From the NCBI GenBank assembly GCA_947178445.1, contig CAMWYJ010000004.1, positions 57,420 to 121,419 of the forward strand: 64,000 nucleotides of DNA, given 5' to 3'. The translations under genes and the position numbers were made by a program. The notes beneath the pieces are model-generated. The model searched no databases. It was given only the letters and a program-made list of their open reading frames with translations, and was not told the origin of the DNA. Numbering within the stretch: the first letter of the stretch is position 1; each line of letters starts with the position of its first letter. Shown here piece by piece: positions 1 through 8,857 of the stretch. This DNA is from an uncultured Clostridium sp. Its GTDB lineage: Bacteria > Bacillota > Clostridia > Lachnospirales > Lachnospiraceae.

Positions 1-1
1 A

Positions 2-322
2 GTAGTTTTCTTTTTACTCCGAACAGTGAGGGGAAAAGAAGGAGAGGGCATAACGGTTGTTGCTTTGTTGGTATATATATTGTTTACCTGTTTTTTTGGT
101 ACGTTGTTCTTAGGGATTACAAGGCGTACAGAAAATGTATATGTTAACCTGTTTGTCATATATTTTGCAGTTGTACCATGCTGGATGGCAGCAGGGGTTG
201 TGTATTCCTATATGGGAAACCCTTTAGGGGTGGTCATATGGGGAATGTTGTTTGCTGAGGCTGCAGCTTTTGATATCCGGCATATTATAAAGAGAATCGG
301 AGGAAGTTTTTATGATGAATGA
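2..322 (+). CDS. Hypothetical membrane protein, 5' end cut by the window
   Basis: The reading frame is open from base 2. A GTG at 26 could start a 98-residue protein, but no ribosome binding site precedes it, so the gene more likely begins outside the window. The visible part is hydrophobic, with about three membrane segments, and ends with a short charged tail. It overlaps the next membrane protein gene by 11 bp, which points to one transcript. I do not recognise the family. Small paired membrane proteins like this are often permease parts of exporters, but nothing here proves that. Confidence 0.55.
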   Translation, partial: VVFFLLRTVRGKEGEGITVVALLVYILFTCFFGTLFLGITRRTENVYVNLFVIYFAVVPCWMAAGVVYSYMGNPLGVVIWGMLFAEAAAFDIRHIIKRIGGSFYDE

Positions 323-974
323 TATGAAAAGAGCAATGCAGCTTTTGCGGTATGGAGATCAATTTAAAACATATATGGTTATGGGAATTATCTGGTTTGC
401 CATGGGAGTAGGTTTTGTGGCTGTATGCGTAGGGGAGGAAATGGCCTACTTGGCCCACTATCAGGTCATTTTGCCAATGTTTATGCCAATGTTTATGATA
501 CAGAGTTTGGCATCCCTTGAAGCAGGAGGAATGGTGGCATCCTCTGGCAAAAGAAGATTTCTATTTATAACAGCGCCGGATTTGCTTGGTTTGGCAGGGA
601 TGGTGGTTATGTTTTTGGTGGTATTGGTGGTCATTACAATAAAATGTATACTCGTTCCGGATATAAAGGAGCTTGCCGGTGGAATGATTCTGTGTGTCGG
701 GCTGTCTGCCGCTGTGCTTCAGGTGTATATGTCACTTGTATGCAAATACTTTCTCGGTGGCTTAGCTGGATTTCTTATCCTGTTTAACTTTTTTTATGTG
801 GAGGCAGGTAATATGATTTTAACAAGCTGGAAGCCTTCTTACGGAGTGGGACTGTTTTTTGGGATTGCTGTGTGCATATTGGGCTGTGTGGCGGGTCATT
901 TCATCCGGGTATGTTTATACAAAAAACCAATATCGAAGTTTTCTCTTGGGGCAGAGATGCGTAAGTATATGTAA
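312..974 (+). CDS. Hypothetical polytopic membrane protein
   Basis: A 220-residue protein with about six hydrophobic segments and a basic C-terminal tail. ATG 312 has a GGAGG at 299-303, eight bases upstream. It overlaps the preceding membrane protein gene by 11 bp and so is probably cotranscribed. No catalytic motif or signal peptide is seen. The overall look (short cytoplasmic N-terminus, then evenly spaced hydrophobic helices) would fit an ABC-2-type permease, but I cannot assign a family. Confidence 0.65.
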   Translation: MMNDMKRAMQLLRYGDQFKTYMVMGIIWFAMGVGFVAVCVGEEMAYLAHYQVILPMFMPMFMIQSLASLEAGGMVASSGKRRFLFITAPDLLGLAGMVVMFLVVLVVITIKCILVPDIKELAGGMILCVGLSAAVLQVYMSLVCKYFLGGLAGFLILFNFFYVEAGNMILTSWKPSYGVGLFFGIAVCILGCVAGHFIRVCLYKKPISKFSLGAEMRKYM

Positions 975-1023
975 ATTTAAAGCCTGAAATTAGATCGTTC
1001 ATAAAATCTTAAGATTTATATTG

Positions 1024-1051
1024 TTGTTTTTTTGAAAATTCTTCCTATAAT
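1024..1051 (+). promoter_or_regulatory. Candidate sigma-A promoter for the YfhO-family gene
   Basis: TTGTTT at 1024-1029 and a perfect TATAAT at 1046-1051, separated by 16 bp. It lies 87 bp upstream of the 876-residue membrane protein gene. The -35 box is poor, so the call rests mainly on the -10 box and its position. Confidence 0.45.
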
Positions 1052-1138
1052 GAAAAAGTAGCCAGTGGACGGTAAAAGTAAACAGGTATCCTTATGTGGC
1101 TGGCAAGAATATGACAGGACAGGATTTTTATAAGAGCA

Positions 1139-3769
1139 ATGAAGATGAGTATGGAATTTATAAAAAAATACAAAATAGAGATTTTACTGGTACTTATGGT
1201 GGCACTAATCTGTACGATTTTTCTGATGTATTATGGAACCTTCGGGGCGGCAATGGACTGGCTGAGTCAACACACTGCTTTCCCGGATTATTTCCGAAGA
1301 AGATTTTATGAGACCAGGCAGTTTTTTCCAAGCCTTGCCTTACAGCTTGGGGGAGGGGAGAACATATACCGGGACTCCTATTACGGTCTTTATAGTCCGG
1401 TATATCTCTTATCTTATCTGTTACCGTTTGTGAAAATGTCGGATTATATCATTGCAGTGAGCATGTTAAATATTGCAGTCTGTACGGTGTTGTTATACCG
1501 TTTTTTCCTGTCGGTGGGAATGAGTGGGAAACTGTCCTTATGGGGAGCCTGTATCTATGTGTTTGCAACACCGGTCATTTACCATGCCTATGTACATTGC
1601 ATGTTTGTGCAGTATATGCCGTTTTTGATTACGGGATTGTTTGGGGTGCAGAGGCATTTGAGGGAGAAAAAATCCGGACTTCTTATTGTCAGTACCTTTT
1701 TGATGGTGATGACAAGCTTTTATTTCAGTATTGGCGGGATGCTGGTGCTGACCATCTATGCAGTACACTATTATATCCTGCTTGAAAATGAACGGATTAC
1801 ATGGAAAGGCTTTCTGTTAACAGGAGTAAGGTATGCAGGCTGCATTCTGCTTTCCGTGCTGATGAGTGCAGTTTTGCTGTTACCAACGGCGCATGTGTTG
1901 TCTGGAAGAGGTGGAGATACACAGAATAAGTGGACGCTTGCGAAACTTCTGATTCCCAAGCTTTCCATTAAGCGTTTCGTGTATGCACCAAATGGTCTTG
2001 GGCTTACCAGTCTTGTGTTTGTAGCGCTGATTGCCGGTATTTTTTCCAAAAAGCTGTCGAACAGGGTGCTTTTCATTACCCTTACGGTTATGTTTTTTAT
2101 TCCGGTGTTTGGAGTACTGTTAAATGGCGCTTTATATACTAAGAATAAGGTATTTATTCCGTTTATTCCGCTTGTGATATATGGAATGCTTGTATATTTA
2201 AAGGAGGAGGTGCGTAAAAAGGAGCACCATTTTACAGAGATTTTGCCGTATTTGTGTACGGTTTTTTTGGTGGTTTATGCAATTATAAGCCGTTATGGAA
2301 TGGAAAAACTCTGGAATGTAAATGAACGCCTGGTTCTTTGTGAGAGTTTTGCGTTACTACTATTGTTTGTAGCTTACTATGTGTTACATAAACCATGGAT
2401 ACTTGTTGTCCCAACGCTTTTGTTTATGTTGACCTATTCCGTTTTATTTCATCTATCCAATGGAATGATTGCAGACGAAGAGCTTGTATCAGAGGTGACG
2501 GATGGGCAGTTAGACCAGCTCGTGGAAGAGGTGACATCGGCAGATACAGGCTGGTATCGTATGGATCAGATAGGAAACGGTAAAGAAAATGCAGCGACAC
2601 TGAATCGGGTTCATGGAAACCGGCAGTTTATCACATCCAATTATACCTCCACTTATGATGAGGGGTATTTAGATTTTAGAATCCGTATTTTCGATTTGGA
2701 AATGCCTTTTCGGAATGCCCTGATGGAATCTGCATCGAGAAATCCGCTATTCCAGTCTATGATGGGTGTAAAATATGTGATTGGAACGCAGGAGCTGAAT
2801 GGGTTAGCACCGGTAGGACAGGCAGCAAACTATACGGTTTATGAGAATCCTTATGCAGCACCTGTTATGTATGGAACAAACCGGTATCTCTGCGAGGATA
2901 TTTACGACAGACTGACATTTCCGTATAACCAGCTTGCATTTACCAACTATGCTGTGGTAGAAGACGCAAAGGAAAGTGCTTTCGAAAGTGTATTGGATTT
3001 TAAGAAAAAATGGAGAATCCGGTTGAGAGAAGAGCCGCTTCAGTTTCGGGATGCAAAGAATGATGCTCCGGCAGACAAAGAAATTGTGAAAAAAACCCGT
3101 AACGGATATACTGTGTCAGCTAAGGAGGATGTAAAGTTAAGAATTCCGTTGAAAAAAAAGGCAAAAGCGGATACGTTATATTTTTTACGCTTTACCGTAA
3201 AAAACTTAAAGCCAACCTGTGATATGAAGATAACGGTGGAAGGTGCGGCAAATAAGATTTCGGATATACGGCATGAATACTATAATGGAAATACAGTATT
3301 CAGTTATGCAGTTTATGTAAAAGAGGGCAGTCGTTTTGTCAATATTACATTAGGAAAAGGGAGTTATCAGATAGAAAACCCTATCGCTTATTCTGGAAGA
3401 ATGTCAAAAATGAGAAATGTGAATCTTTACCGGGATGCTTTTTTGATAGACTGGGAACAGACAAAAGGGGATGTGATTGCCGGAAAGATTGAGGCATCCG
3501 CAGACGAAAAGATGATTACCTCGATTCCCTATGATAAGGGATTTGAAGTGTTTGTCGATGGCAGACAGGTGGAAAAAGAGGTGGTGAACAAGACTTTTTT
3601 AGGTTTTGCGCTGCCAAGGGGGGAACACGAAATCAGGATTGTATATAAGGCACCGGGGCTTTACGGGGGACTGACCGGAAGTGTAATAGGGATGCTTCTT
3701 TGTTTTGTTATATTATATAGGGAACGGTTCAAAACCAGATTTCCGGATTATCGGAAAAGCTGGAATTAA
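1139..3769 (+). CDS. YfhO-family membrane protein
   Basis: An 876-residue protein. An N-terminal helix (about 10-30) is followed by a loop with the YfhO-type signature GGGENIYRDSYYGLYSP (about 76-92). About a dozen membrane helices follow to residue 440, then a large extracytoplasmic domain (about 450-840) and a final helix. In Bacillus, YfhO helps glycosylate lipoteichoic acid, moving sugars on a lipid carrier outside the cell. A similar surface-polymer role is likely but inferred. The start is uncertain: ATGs at 1139, 1145 and 1151 all have weak ribosome sites. The next gene is convergent. Confidence 0.85.
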   Translation: MKMSMEFIKKYKIEILLVLMVALICTIFLMYYGTFGAAMDWLSQHTAFPDYFRRRFYETRQFFPSLALQLGGGENIYRDSYYGLYSPVYLLSYLLPFVKMSDYIIAVSMLNIAVCTVLLYRFFLSVGMSGKLSLWGACIYVFATPVIYHAYVHCMFVQYMPFLITGLFGVQRHLREKKSGLLIVSTFLMVMTSFYFSIGGMLVLTIYAVHYYILLENERITWKGFLLTGVRYAGCILLSVLMSAVLLLPTAHVLSGRGGDTQNKWTLAKLLIPKLSIKRFVYAPNGLGLTSLVFVALIAGIFSKKLSNRVLFITLTVMFFIPVFGVLLNGALYTKNKVFIPFIPLVIYGMLVYLKEEVRKKEHHFTEILPYLCTVFLVVYAIISRYGMEKLWNVNERLVLCESFALLLLFVAYYVLHKPWILVVPTLLFMLTYSVLFHLSNGMIADEELVSEVTDGQLDQLVEEVTSADTGWYRMDQIGNGKENAATLNRVHGNRQFITSNYTSTYDEGYLDFRIRIFDLEMPFRNALMESASRNPLFQSMMGVKYVIGTQELNGLAPVGQAANYTVYENPYAAPVMYGTNRYLCEDIYDRLTFPYNQLAFTNYAVVEDAKESAFESVLDFKKKWRIRLREEPLQFRDAKNDAPADKEIVKKTRNGYTVSAKEDVKLRIPLKKKAKADTLYFLRFTVKNLKPTCDMKITVEGAANKISDIRHEYYNGNTVFSYAVYVKEGSRFVNITLGKGSYQIENPIAYSGRMSKMRNVNLYRDAFLIDWEQTKGDVIAGKIEASADEKMITSIPYDKGFEVFVDGRQVEKEVVNKTFLGFALPRGEHEIRIVYKAPGLYGGLTGSVIGMLLCFVILYRERFKTRFPDYRKSWN

Positions 3770-3830
3770 GAGACCGTCCCCAGTTGGCAATATATGTAGT
3801 AAAGTGTGGATTCGATTATGGAAAAAGTAA

Positions 3831-5240
3831 TTATTCCTTTCCGTTCCAGCAATACGTGCAAAGATTCTCAGCAGGAATTCCCACAGCATCTAGCATATCA
3901 TCTAAACGGTTATACCGCAAAGTTGTAAAGTTGAGTTCTTTCCGGATTTCTTCCACCATGATATCATATTTTTCGGAATCCGGATCCGCATACTCCTGTA
4001 ATATTTCATCAGAAACATTTTCTGTTCCTTCTAATCGTGCAATCACCCGTCTTGTGATCAAATCCATTTCGGAAGAGGAACGGGAGAAGTTTAAATACTT
4101 ACAGCCATATACAAGAGGTGGGCAGGCAGGACGGATATGAACCTCCCTTGCGCCGCTGGCATACAGGAATTCGGTTGTCTCACGAAGCTGTGTACCCCGG
4201 ACGATGGAATCATCAATTAACAGTAAGCTCTTGTCTTTAATTAAATCGTGAACGGCAATTAATTTCATTTTTGCAATCAGATTACGCTTGCTCTGGATTG
4301 TCGGCATGAAAGAACGTGGCCAGGTTGGTGTGTATTTGATAAATGGCCTTGAAAATGGTATACCGGATGCATTGGAATATCCAACGGCATGTGCGGTTCC
4401 GGAATCTGGTACACCGGCAACGATGTCGGGTTTGACATGATCTCTTTTTGCCAATGCTGCTCCGCAGTTGTAGCGCATTTGTTCTACGCTGACTCCCTCA
4501 TATGAGCTTGACGGATAACCATAATACACCCAAAGGAAGGTACAAATCTTCATGTTTTTTCCGGGTGCAGCCAATACCTTGCAGTCATTGGCAGTAATGA
4601 TATCAATTTCCCCAGGTCCCAGTTCCTTGTGATGTTCATATCCCAGATTCAGATATGCAAAATCCTCAAAGGTTACACAGAAGGCATCTTCTTTTTTGCC
4701 GATAACAACCGGAGTTCTTCCGTATTTGTCACGTGCAGCATAGATTCCCTTTGGTGTTAAAATCATTAAAGTAAGGGAGCCGTCAACTAGCTCTAAGGCA
4801 TAGCGGATTCCGTCTATTAGATTTTCTTTCTGGTTAATGATGGCAGCAACCAGCTCTGTTGGATTAATATCGCCACCGCTCATCTCTAAAAAGTGAGAGT
4901 TTCCGTTTGAGAAAAGCTTGTCTACAATCGCATCGGTATTGTTGATTTTGCTGACAGTTGTGATGGCATAGGTGCCATGATGGGAACGCACGATCAGTGG
5001 TTGTGGTTCATAGTCAGAAATGCATCCAATTCCGTAATAGCCATTCATTTCCTGCATATCTTTGTCGAATTTTGTACGAAATGGTGCATTTTCAATGTTG
5101 TGAATGGAACGGTCAAAACCATTTTTACCATAAACCGCAAGTCCTCCACGGCGCGTACCTAAATGTGAATGATAATCAGTTCCAAAGAATAAATCAAACA
5201 TGCAGTCTTCCTTTGCTGCAACTCCAAAAAATCCACCCAT
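3831..5240 (-). CDS. Amidophosphoribosyltransferase-like protein lacking the catalytic cysteine
   Basis: A 469-residue PurF homologue. The N-terminal glutaminase-like domain begins MGGFFG, so the position of the nucleophilic cysteine (Cys-Gly-Val-Phe-Gly in PurF) is glycine. The oxyanion Asn-Gly is also replaced, by His-Gly near residue 88. The C-terminal phosphoribosyltransferase domain keeps the PRPP loop LLLIDDSIVRGTQ (339-351). Cysteines at 233, 380, 461 and 464 match the four iron-sulphur ligands of Bacillus PurF. ATG 5240 was chosen because AGGAGA lies six bases upstream; an in-frame ATG 30 bp earlier lacks a site. It cannot hydrolyse glutamine by the usual route, so it may use ammonia or act in regulation. 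It stands alone, with no pur genes nearby. Confidence 0.85.
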   Translation of the reverse strand: MGGFFGVAAKEDCMFDLFFGTDYHSHLGTRRGGLAVYGKNGFDRSIHNIENAPFRTKFDKDMQEMNGYYGIGCISDYEPQPLIVRSHHGTYAITTVSKINNTDAIVDKLFSNGNSHFLEMSGGDINPTELVAAIINQKENLIDGIRYALELVDGSLTLMILTPKGIYAARDKYGRTPVVIGKKEDAFCVTFEDFAYLNLGYEHHKELGPGEIDIITANDCKVLAAPGKNMKICTFLWVYYGYPSSSYEGVSVEQMRYNCGAALAKRDHVKPDIVAGVPDSGTAHAVGYSNASGIPFSRPFIKYTPTWPRSFMPTIQSKRNLIAKMKLIAVHDLIKDKSLLLIDDSIVRGTQLRETTEFLYASGAREVHIRPACPPLVYGCKYLNFSRSSSEMDLITRRVIARLEGTENVSDEILQEYADPDSEKYDIMVEEIRKELNFTTLRYNRLDDMLDAVGIPAENLCTYCWNGKE

Positions 5241-5331
5241 TTTAATCTCCTCTTTAACTTCTGTGAGCAATCACTCAAGCGGACATATCTGCATATCCAT
5301 TTGGTGACTGTTTAATAATTTACCAGTCCTA

Positions 5332-5359
5332 TTGTAACAAGCATTAAGGCTTGTTACAA
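5332..5359. promoter_or_regulatory. Perfect 11-bp inverted repeat between divergent genes
   Basis: TTGTAACAAGC at 5332-5342 and its exact complement at 5349-5359, with a 6-base spacer. It lies between the PurF-like gene (start 5240, minus strand) and the orphan gene at 5457. No T-run follows on either strand, so it is unlikely to be a terminator. A dyad operator is more likely. TTGTAAC recurs at 5394-5400. Confidence 0.5.
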
Positions 5360-5393
5360 GAGAGAATTTTCAAGAATTGCAAAACAATGTATC

Positions 5394-5422
5394 TTGTAAC
5401 ATCCAAAATTATCTGATAAGAT
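5394..5422 (+). promoter_or_regulatory. Candidate promoter for the orphan gene
   Basis: TTGTAA (5394-5399) and TAAGAT (5417-5422) with a 17-bp spacer, 34 bp before the start codon. The -10 box is imperfect. The -35 box coincides with a second TTGTAAC, the motif found in the inverted repeat upstream. Confidence 0.4.
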
Positions 5423-5456
5423 GACAATATAACAAATAATTAAAGGAAGTAGCGAT

Positions 5457-5930
5457 ATGTACAAGTATTCTGATCACAATGAAAAAGATGACATTTCTCT
5501 CCATGATTGTCGTGCAACTAAGATAGTGGCTAGTGATGATACACTGTCTTTTATTTTCAAAGAAGGTTTTTGGGTATCTGAAAGGAATATACATAATTCT
5601 AATAAAAAGTTATCGTATACGGATGAATCAGAGGTAAAATTCAAGGCACTTTATGAAGATATAGAATCGAATATTACAATTTATGTCTTTACAGATACTA
5701 ATGAAGAAAACAAAACGATTAGAGAGTTTATACCATTAGATACATTTGTAGAAGAAATCAATGGTGGAATGGAACTTGAATTTTTGTATTCGTACAAAGG
5801 ATATCAATCATTTATTTTTGAATGTATGATTTGGTTTGACAATGAACCATATCACAAAGAATGCGTAATTATTATATCTGCGGATGAAGTTGTTTACAGT
5901 TGGAATACATTATATGCAGAAGATATGTGA
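5457..5930 (+). CDS. Hypothetical acidic protein
   Basis: A 157-residue soluble protein with no signal peptide or membrane helix. It is acidic and rich in aromatic residues, with alternating beta-strand-like segments. AAAGGAAG lies at a good distance before ATG 5457. It sits alone between the PurF-like gene, which diverges from it, and the C39-like gene, which converges on it. Its codon use is more AT-rich than its neighbours, which could mean transfer. I do not recognise the family; small immunity-type proteins can look like this, but no toxin partner is visible. Confidence 0.6.
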   Translation: MYKYSDHNEKDDISLHDCRATKIVASDDTLSFIFKEGFWVSERNIHNSNKKLSYTDESEVKFKALYEDIESNITIYVFTDTNEENKTIREFIPLDTFVEEINGGMELEFLYSYKGYQSFIFECMIWFDNEPYHKECVIIISADEVVYSWNTLYAEDM

Positions 5931-5973
5931 GAATAATTCTGGTGTGTCTTTCGGATTTAAATAACATAAAAAT

Positions 5974-6015
5974 AAAGGGCTGGAATATGAAATGTTTTCT
6001 ATTCCGAGCCCTTTT
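5974..6015. terminator. Bidirectional terminator
   Basis: A stem of 14 pairs with a single-base bulge: AAAGGGCTGGAATA at 5974-5987 pairs with 6000-6014. T-runs follow on both strands. It lies between the convergent orphan gene and C39-like gene and can serve both. Confidence 0.85.
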
Positions 6016-6030
6016 GTCTGTTATGAAGTG

Positions 6031-7200
6031 TTACTCACCATCCGTATTCGCAGGAGTGTTCCCGGAGGTGGTATCATCCGCACCGGTAGAGGCAGGGATG
6101 GTTGTATCTGTGTTATCTCCATCTGTGGAACTGTCACCGGTATCATTCGTAGTGTTATTGCTATCCTCAGGTGTGGCAGAACTGTCAATGCCGATTGCCC
6201 ACATATTTTTAATTTGGGAGCTTAACCGCTCAAATGGCCATGCAATCTCACTTCTTGCCTGGCTTGCAGGATCGTTTACAAGGAATTTGTAATCATCATA
6301 GCCACGAATGACAATATAATGCTCGTCTTTTGTAAAGTCGCCTGCCTGAACACAGCAGATAATGACTTTTCCTTCATCTAAGTTAGCTTTCATATTACCC
6401 TCATTGATAGACAATTCATTACAGCTAAGACCTAGCTCGCTGGTGCCCTTTGTCATCAAATCCCAGGATGTTTTATCATTCTCATCCAGATAGCCGTTTG
6501 CCATGGCAAAATCACCAATCTTGATCGGGTTATAGCCTGGATCCTTTTTAAGATAAGACGTAGCCATTGCAAGACAGGTCGGCGCAGCACCATTGTAGGC
6601 AAGGAGATTGTCACCATAGTCTGCATACCCCCACTGTTCATCATACTGTAATAGAAGTGGTACCTCATCCGTTGATACATCCATAGTAAATTCTCCATCA
6701 AAAGCAACGGTAACCTTTGTCAGATAATCAATCGTAAACTGCTTTAAATCTGGATTCGCTGCAAGATTCATCAAAACCCGGTCGGAGTAGACTGCTGCGT
6801 TATCACAGATGTTCTGAAGCTCGCTATCCTCCTCTGATTCCGCACGTTCCTTCAAAATTGTCAGTGCTGCCTCCCGGTCTGCGGGCATATCCATCGCAAG
6901 AATAGAGCTGTCTACCTTGAACTCTTCTGTGGTCGGTACTTCCGTGGTTGGCTCCATTATCTGTTCGGAAACTTTGTCATTGTCTTTCTTCTTTTCATGG
7001 AAATGCTTCCAGATTCCGGAGATTCCCTTCACGATTCCAACAATTAGTAAAATGACAATGATAAGCAGGATGCTGCACCGGATAATTGCCTCCTGTCTTC
7101 TTTTTTTGCGCCGCCGTTCCCGTGCCGCCATTTTTCTTCTGCGGGCGGCCTCCCGCCGTCTTTTCAATTCTTCTTCTGTTAATTCTTCATATTCGTCCAT
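6031..7200 (-). CDS. Membrane-anchored C39-like peptidase family protein
   Basis: A 389-residue protein. A strongly basic cytoplasmic N-terminus (1-40) is followed by one membrane helix (about 41-62), an acidic linker, and a C39_2-type papain-fold domain (about 185-345). The likely catalytic Cys is in GAAPTCLAM, His in DEHYIVIRGYDD, and Asn-Asp in VNDP. The last 50 residues are a low-complexity Ser/Thr/Asp/Gly tail, as in surface proteins. The catalytic domain should lie outside the cell. The usual Gly-Cys-Gly ahead of the Cys is Gly-Ala-Ala here. The substrate is unknown. AGGTG precedes the start codon. Confidence 0.8.
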   Translation of the reverse strand: MDEYEELTEEELKRRREAARRRKMAARERRRKKRRQEAIIRCSILLIIVILLIVGIVKGISGIWKHFHEKKKDNDKVSEQIMEPTTEVPTTEEFKVDSSILAMDMPADREAALTILKERAESEEDSELQNICDNAAVYSDRVLMNLAANPDLKQFTIDYLTKVTVAFDGEFTMDVSTDEVPLLLQYDEQWGYADYGDNLLAYNGAAPTCLAMATSYLKKDPGYNPIKIGDFAMANGYLDENDKTSWDLMTKGTSELGLSCNELSINEGNMKANLDEGKVIICCVQAGDFTKDEHYIVIRGYDDYKFLVNDPASQARSEIAWPFERLSSQIKNMWAIGIDSSATPEDSNNTTNDTGDSSTDGDNTDTTIPASTGADDTTSGNTPANTDGE

Positions 7201-7527
7201 AAAAGCACCTCGTTTCTATAGTAAATCACATGGCATCGGTTGTTTGGGTGATAATAATATGCGTCATCAACCTTCGCTTTGCTTTGGTTGGCAATAATAA
7301 TATGCGCTTGCTGGAATTATTATATCATAAATTTATGATGAATAGTGAAAGAAAATCTTAAAATGTATAAATAATGGAAAAAGTTGAAAAGTTTTTGTGC
7401 CAGGCGAGGAACAATGTGATATGATAATTCTGAAATATATTGAGCGTATGTTCATTTTGTTTGGAAGCAATAAAATGCATGAAAAGCAATAAAATATTTG
7501 CTATATTCGTCAAGGAGGAGATGACTT
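7201..7527. other. Divergent intergenic region between the C39-like gene and hydF
   Basis: 327 bp, AT-rich, between two divergently transcribed genes. It must hold both promoters, but I find no convincing pair of boxes at proper spacing; TATGATAAT at 7420-7428 is the best -10-like stretch. A short imperfect repeat (TAATAATATGCG) occurs near 7252 and 7293. No gene is seen. Confidence 0.4.
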
Positions 7528-8766
7528 ATGGGTTTAAATGATACACCATCCGGCAGCAGGATTCATATCGGCTTTTTTGGAAGAAGAAATGCGGGAAAAT
7601 CCAGTCTTGTAAATGCAGTCACAGGGCAGGACATTGCTGTGGTGTCCAAGACAAAGGGAACCACAACGGATCCGGTTTATAAGGCAATGGAGCTGCTTCC
7701 GTTAGGTCCGGTCATGGTAATAGATACCCCGGGAATGGATGATGAGGGGCAGCTTGGAGCGCTCCGGGTAAAGAAGGCAAAGCAGGTGCTCAACAAGACT
7801 GATATTGCGGTTTTAGTGGTAGATGGTACAGAGGGAATGAAGCAGGCTGACAAAGAACTGGCAATGTTGTTTCAGGAAAAGGAGGTTCCGTACCTGATTG
7901 TGTTTAATAAGGCAGATTTGGGAATCCGGAAAGAGACCTTAGAAGCAGCGGAAGAAACATTGCAGACAATGAAGCCGGATTTTCGAAATACAATGACAGT
8001 CAGTGCGGTCGAAAAACAGAATATCCATGAGCTTAAGGAACGGCTTGCCCATTTGGTTAAGGCAGATGAAAACCGTTTTCAAATTGTGGCAGACCTGATT
8101 CATCCCATGGATTTCATTGTGTTAGTGGTGCCGATTGATGGAGCTGCACCGAAGGGGAGGCTCATTTTGCCGCAGCAGCAGGTCATTCGTGATATCTTGG
8201 AAGCTGGTGCACAGTCTGTTGTGGTGAGAGATACAGAGCTTAAGGCGGCGCTTGAAAAATTGCAACAAAAGCCATATATGGTGATCACGGATAGCCAGGC
8301 ATTTAAGCAGGTTGCAGCAGACACCCCGGAGGATGTATTTCTGACTTCATTTTCCATATTGATGGCAAGACGGAAAGGCTTTTTGGAAACCTCCGTAAAG
8401 GGAGTGCTGACGTTGGACTCCATACAGGATGGAGATTGCATATTAATTGCGGAGGGTTGCACCCACCACAGACAATGTGATGATATCGGTACAGTAAAGC
8501 TTCCCAAATGGATTCAGGAATACACGGGGAGGAAACCGCAATTTGTATTCTGCTCCGGAACAGAATTTCCGGAAGATTTATCGAAATACCGTCTTGTTGT
8601 GCATTGCGGTGGCTGCATGCTAAATGAGCGGGAGGTGAGGTATCGCATGAAATGTGCAGTGGATCAGGAGGTACCATTTACAAATTATGGAATTACCATT
8701 GCTTATATAAATGGCATATTAAAGCGGAGTGTGGAAATGCTTCCGGGATTAAAAGATTTGTTTTAG
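7528..8766 (+). CDS. hydF: [FeFe]-hydrogenase H-cluster maturation GTPase HydF
   Basis: 412 residues, the usual HydF length. The N-terminal GTPase domain has the P-loop GRRNAGKSS, a switch threonine in GTTTDP, DTPGMDD (G3) and FNKAD (G4). The C-terminal domain has the HydF iron-sulphur signature C311-x-H313 and H359-C360-x2-C363. HydF is the scaffold that carries the 2Fe precursor made by HydE and HydG and hands it to hydrogenase HydA. AAGGAGGAG precedes the ATG. hydE and hydG are not in the window. This indicates a hydrogen-metabolising anaerobe. Confidence 0.97.
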   Translation: MGLNDTPSGSRIHIGFFGRRNAGKSSLVNAVTGQDIAVVSKTKGTTTDPVYKAMELLPLGPVMVIDTPGMDDEGQLGALRVKKAKQVLNKTDIAVLVVDGTEGMKQADKELAMLFQEKEVPYLIVFNKADLGIRKETLEAAEETLQTMKPDFRNTMTVSAVEKQNIHELKERLAHLVKADENRFQIVADLIHPMDFIVLVVPIDGAAPKGRLILPQQQVIRDILEAGAQSVVVRDTELKAALEKLQQKPYMVITDSQAFKQVAADTPEDVFLTSFSILMARRKGFLETSVKGVLTLDSIQDGDCILIAEGCTHHRQCDDIGTVKLPKWIQEYTGRKPQFVFCSGTEFPEDLSKYRLVVHCGGCMLNEREVRYRMKCAVDQEVPFTNYGITIAYINGILKRSVEMLPGLKDLF

Positions 8767-8789
8767 ACCAATATTGAAAAAGAAGGAAT

Positions 8790-8825
8790 GAGCCAAACCG
8801 CAAGATAGATATTCCGGTCTGGCTC
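8790..8825. terminator. Hairpin between convergent hydF and sod
   Basis: GAGCCAAACCG (8790-8800) pairs with CGGTCTGGCTC (8815-8825) with one A-C mismatch. Flanking GACCA (8767-8770 and the base before) and TGGTC can extend it. There is no clear T-run, so it is a weak terminator candidate for either gene. Confidence 0.4.
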
Positions 8826-8857
8826 TGGTCTTAAGCGTTGAGAAGTTCCCCGATTTT

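Noticed and set aside
1096..1311. 71-residue frame overlapping the start of the YfhO-family gene
   Set aside because: It lies in another frame of a well-supported gene, has no known motif and ends inside the gene.
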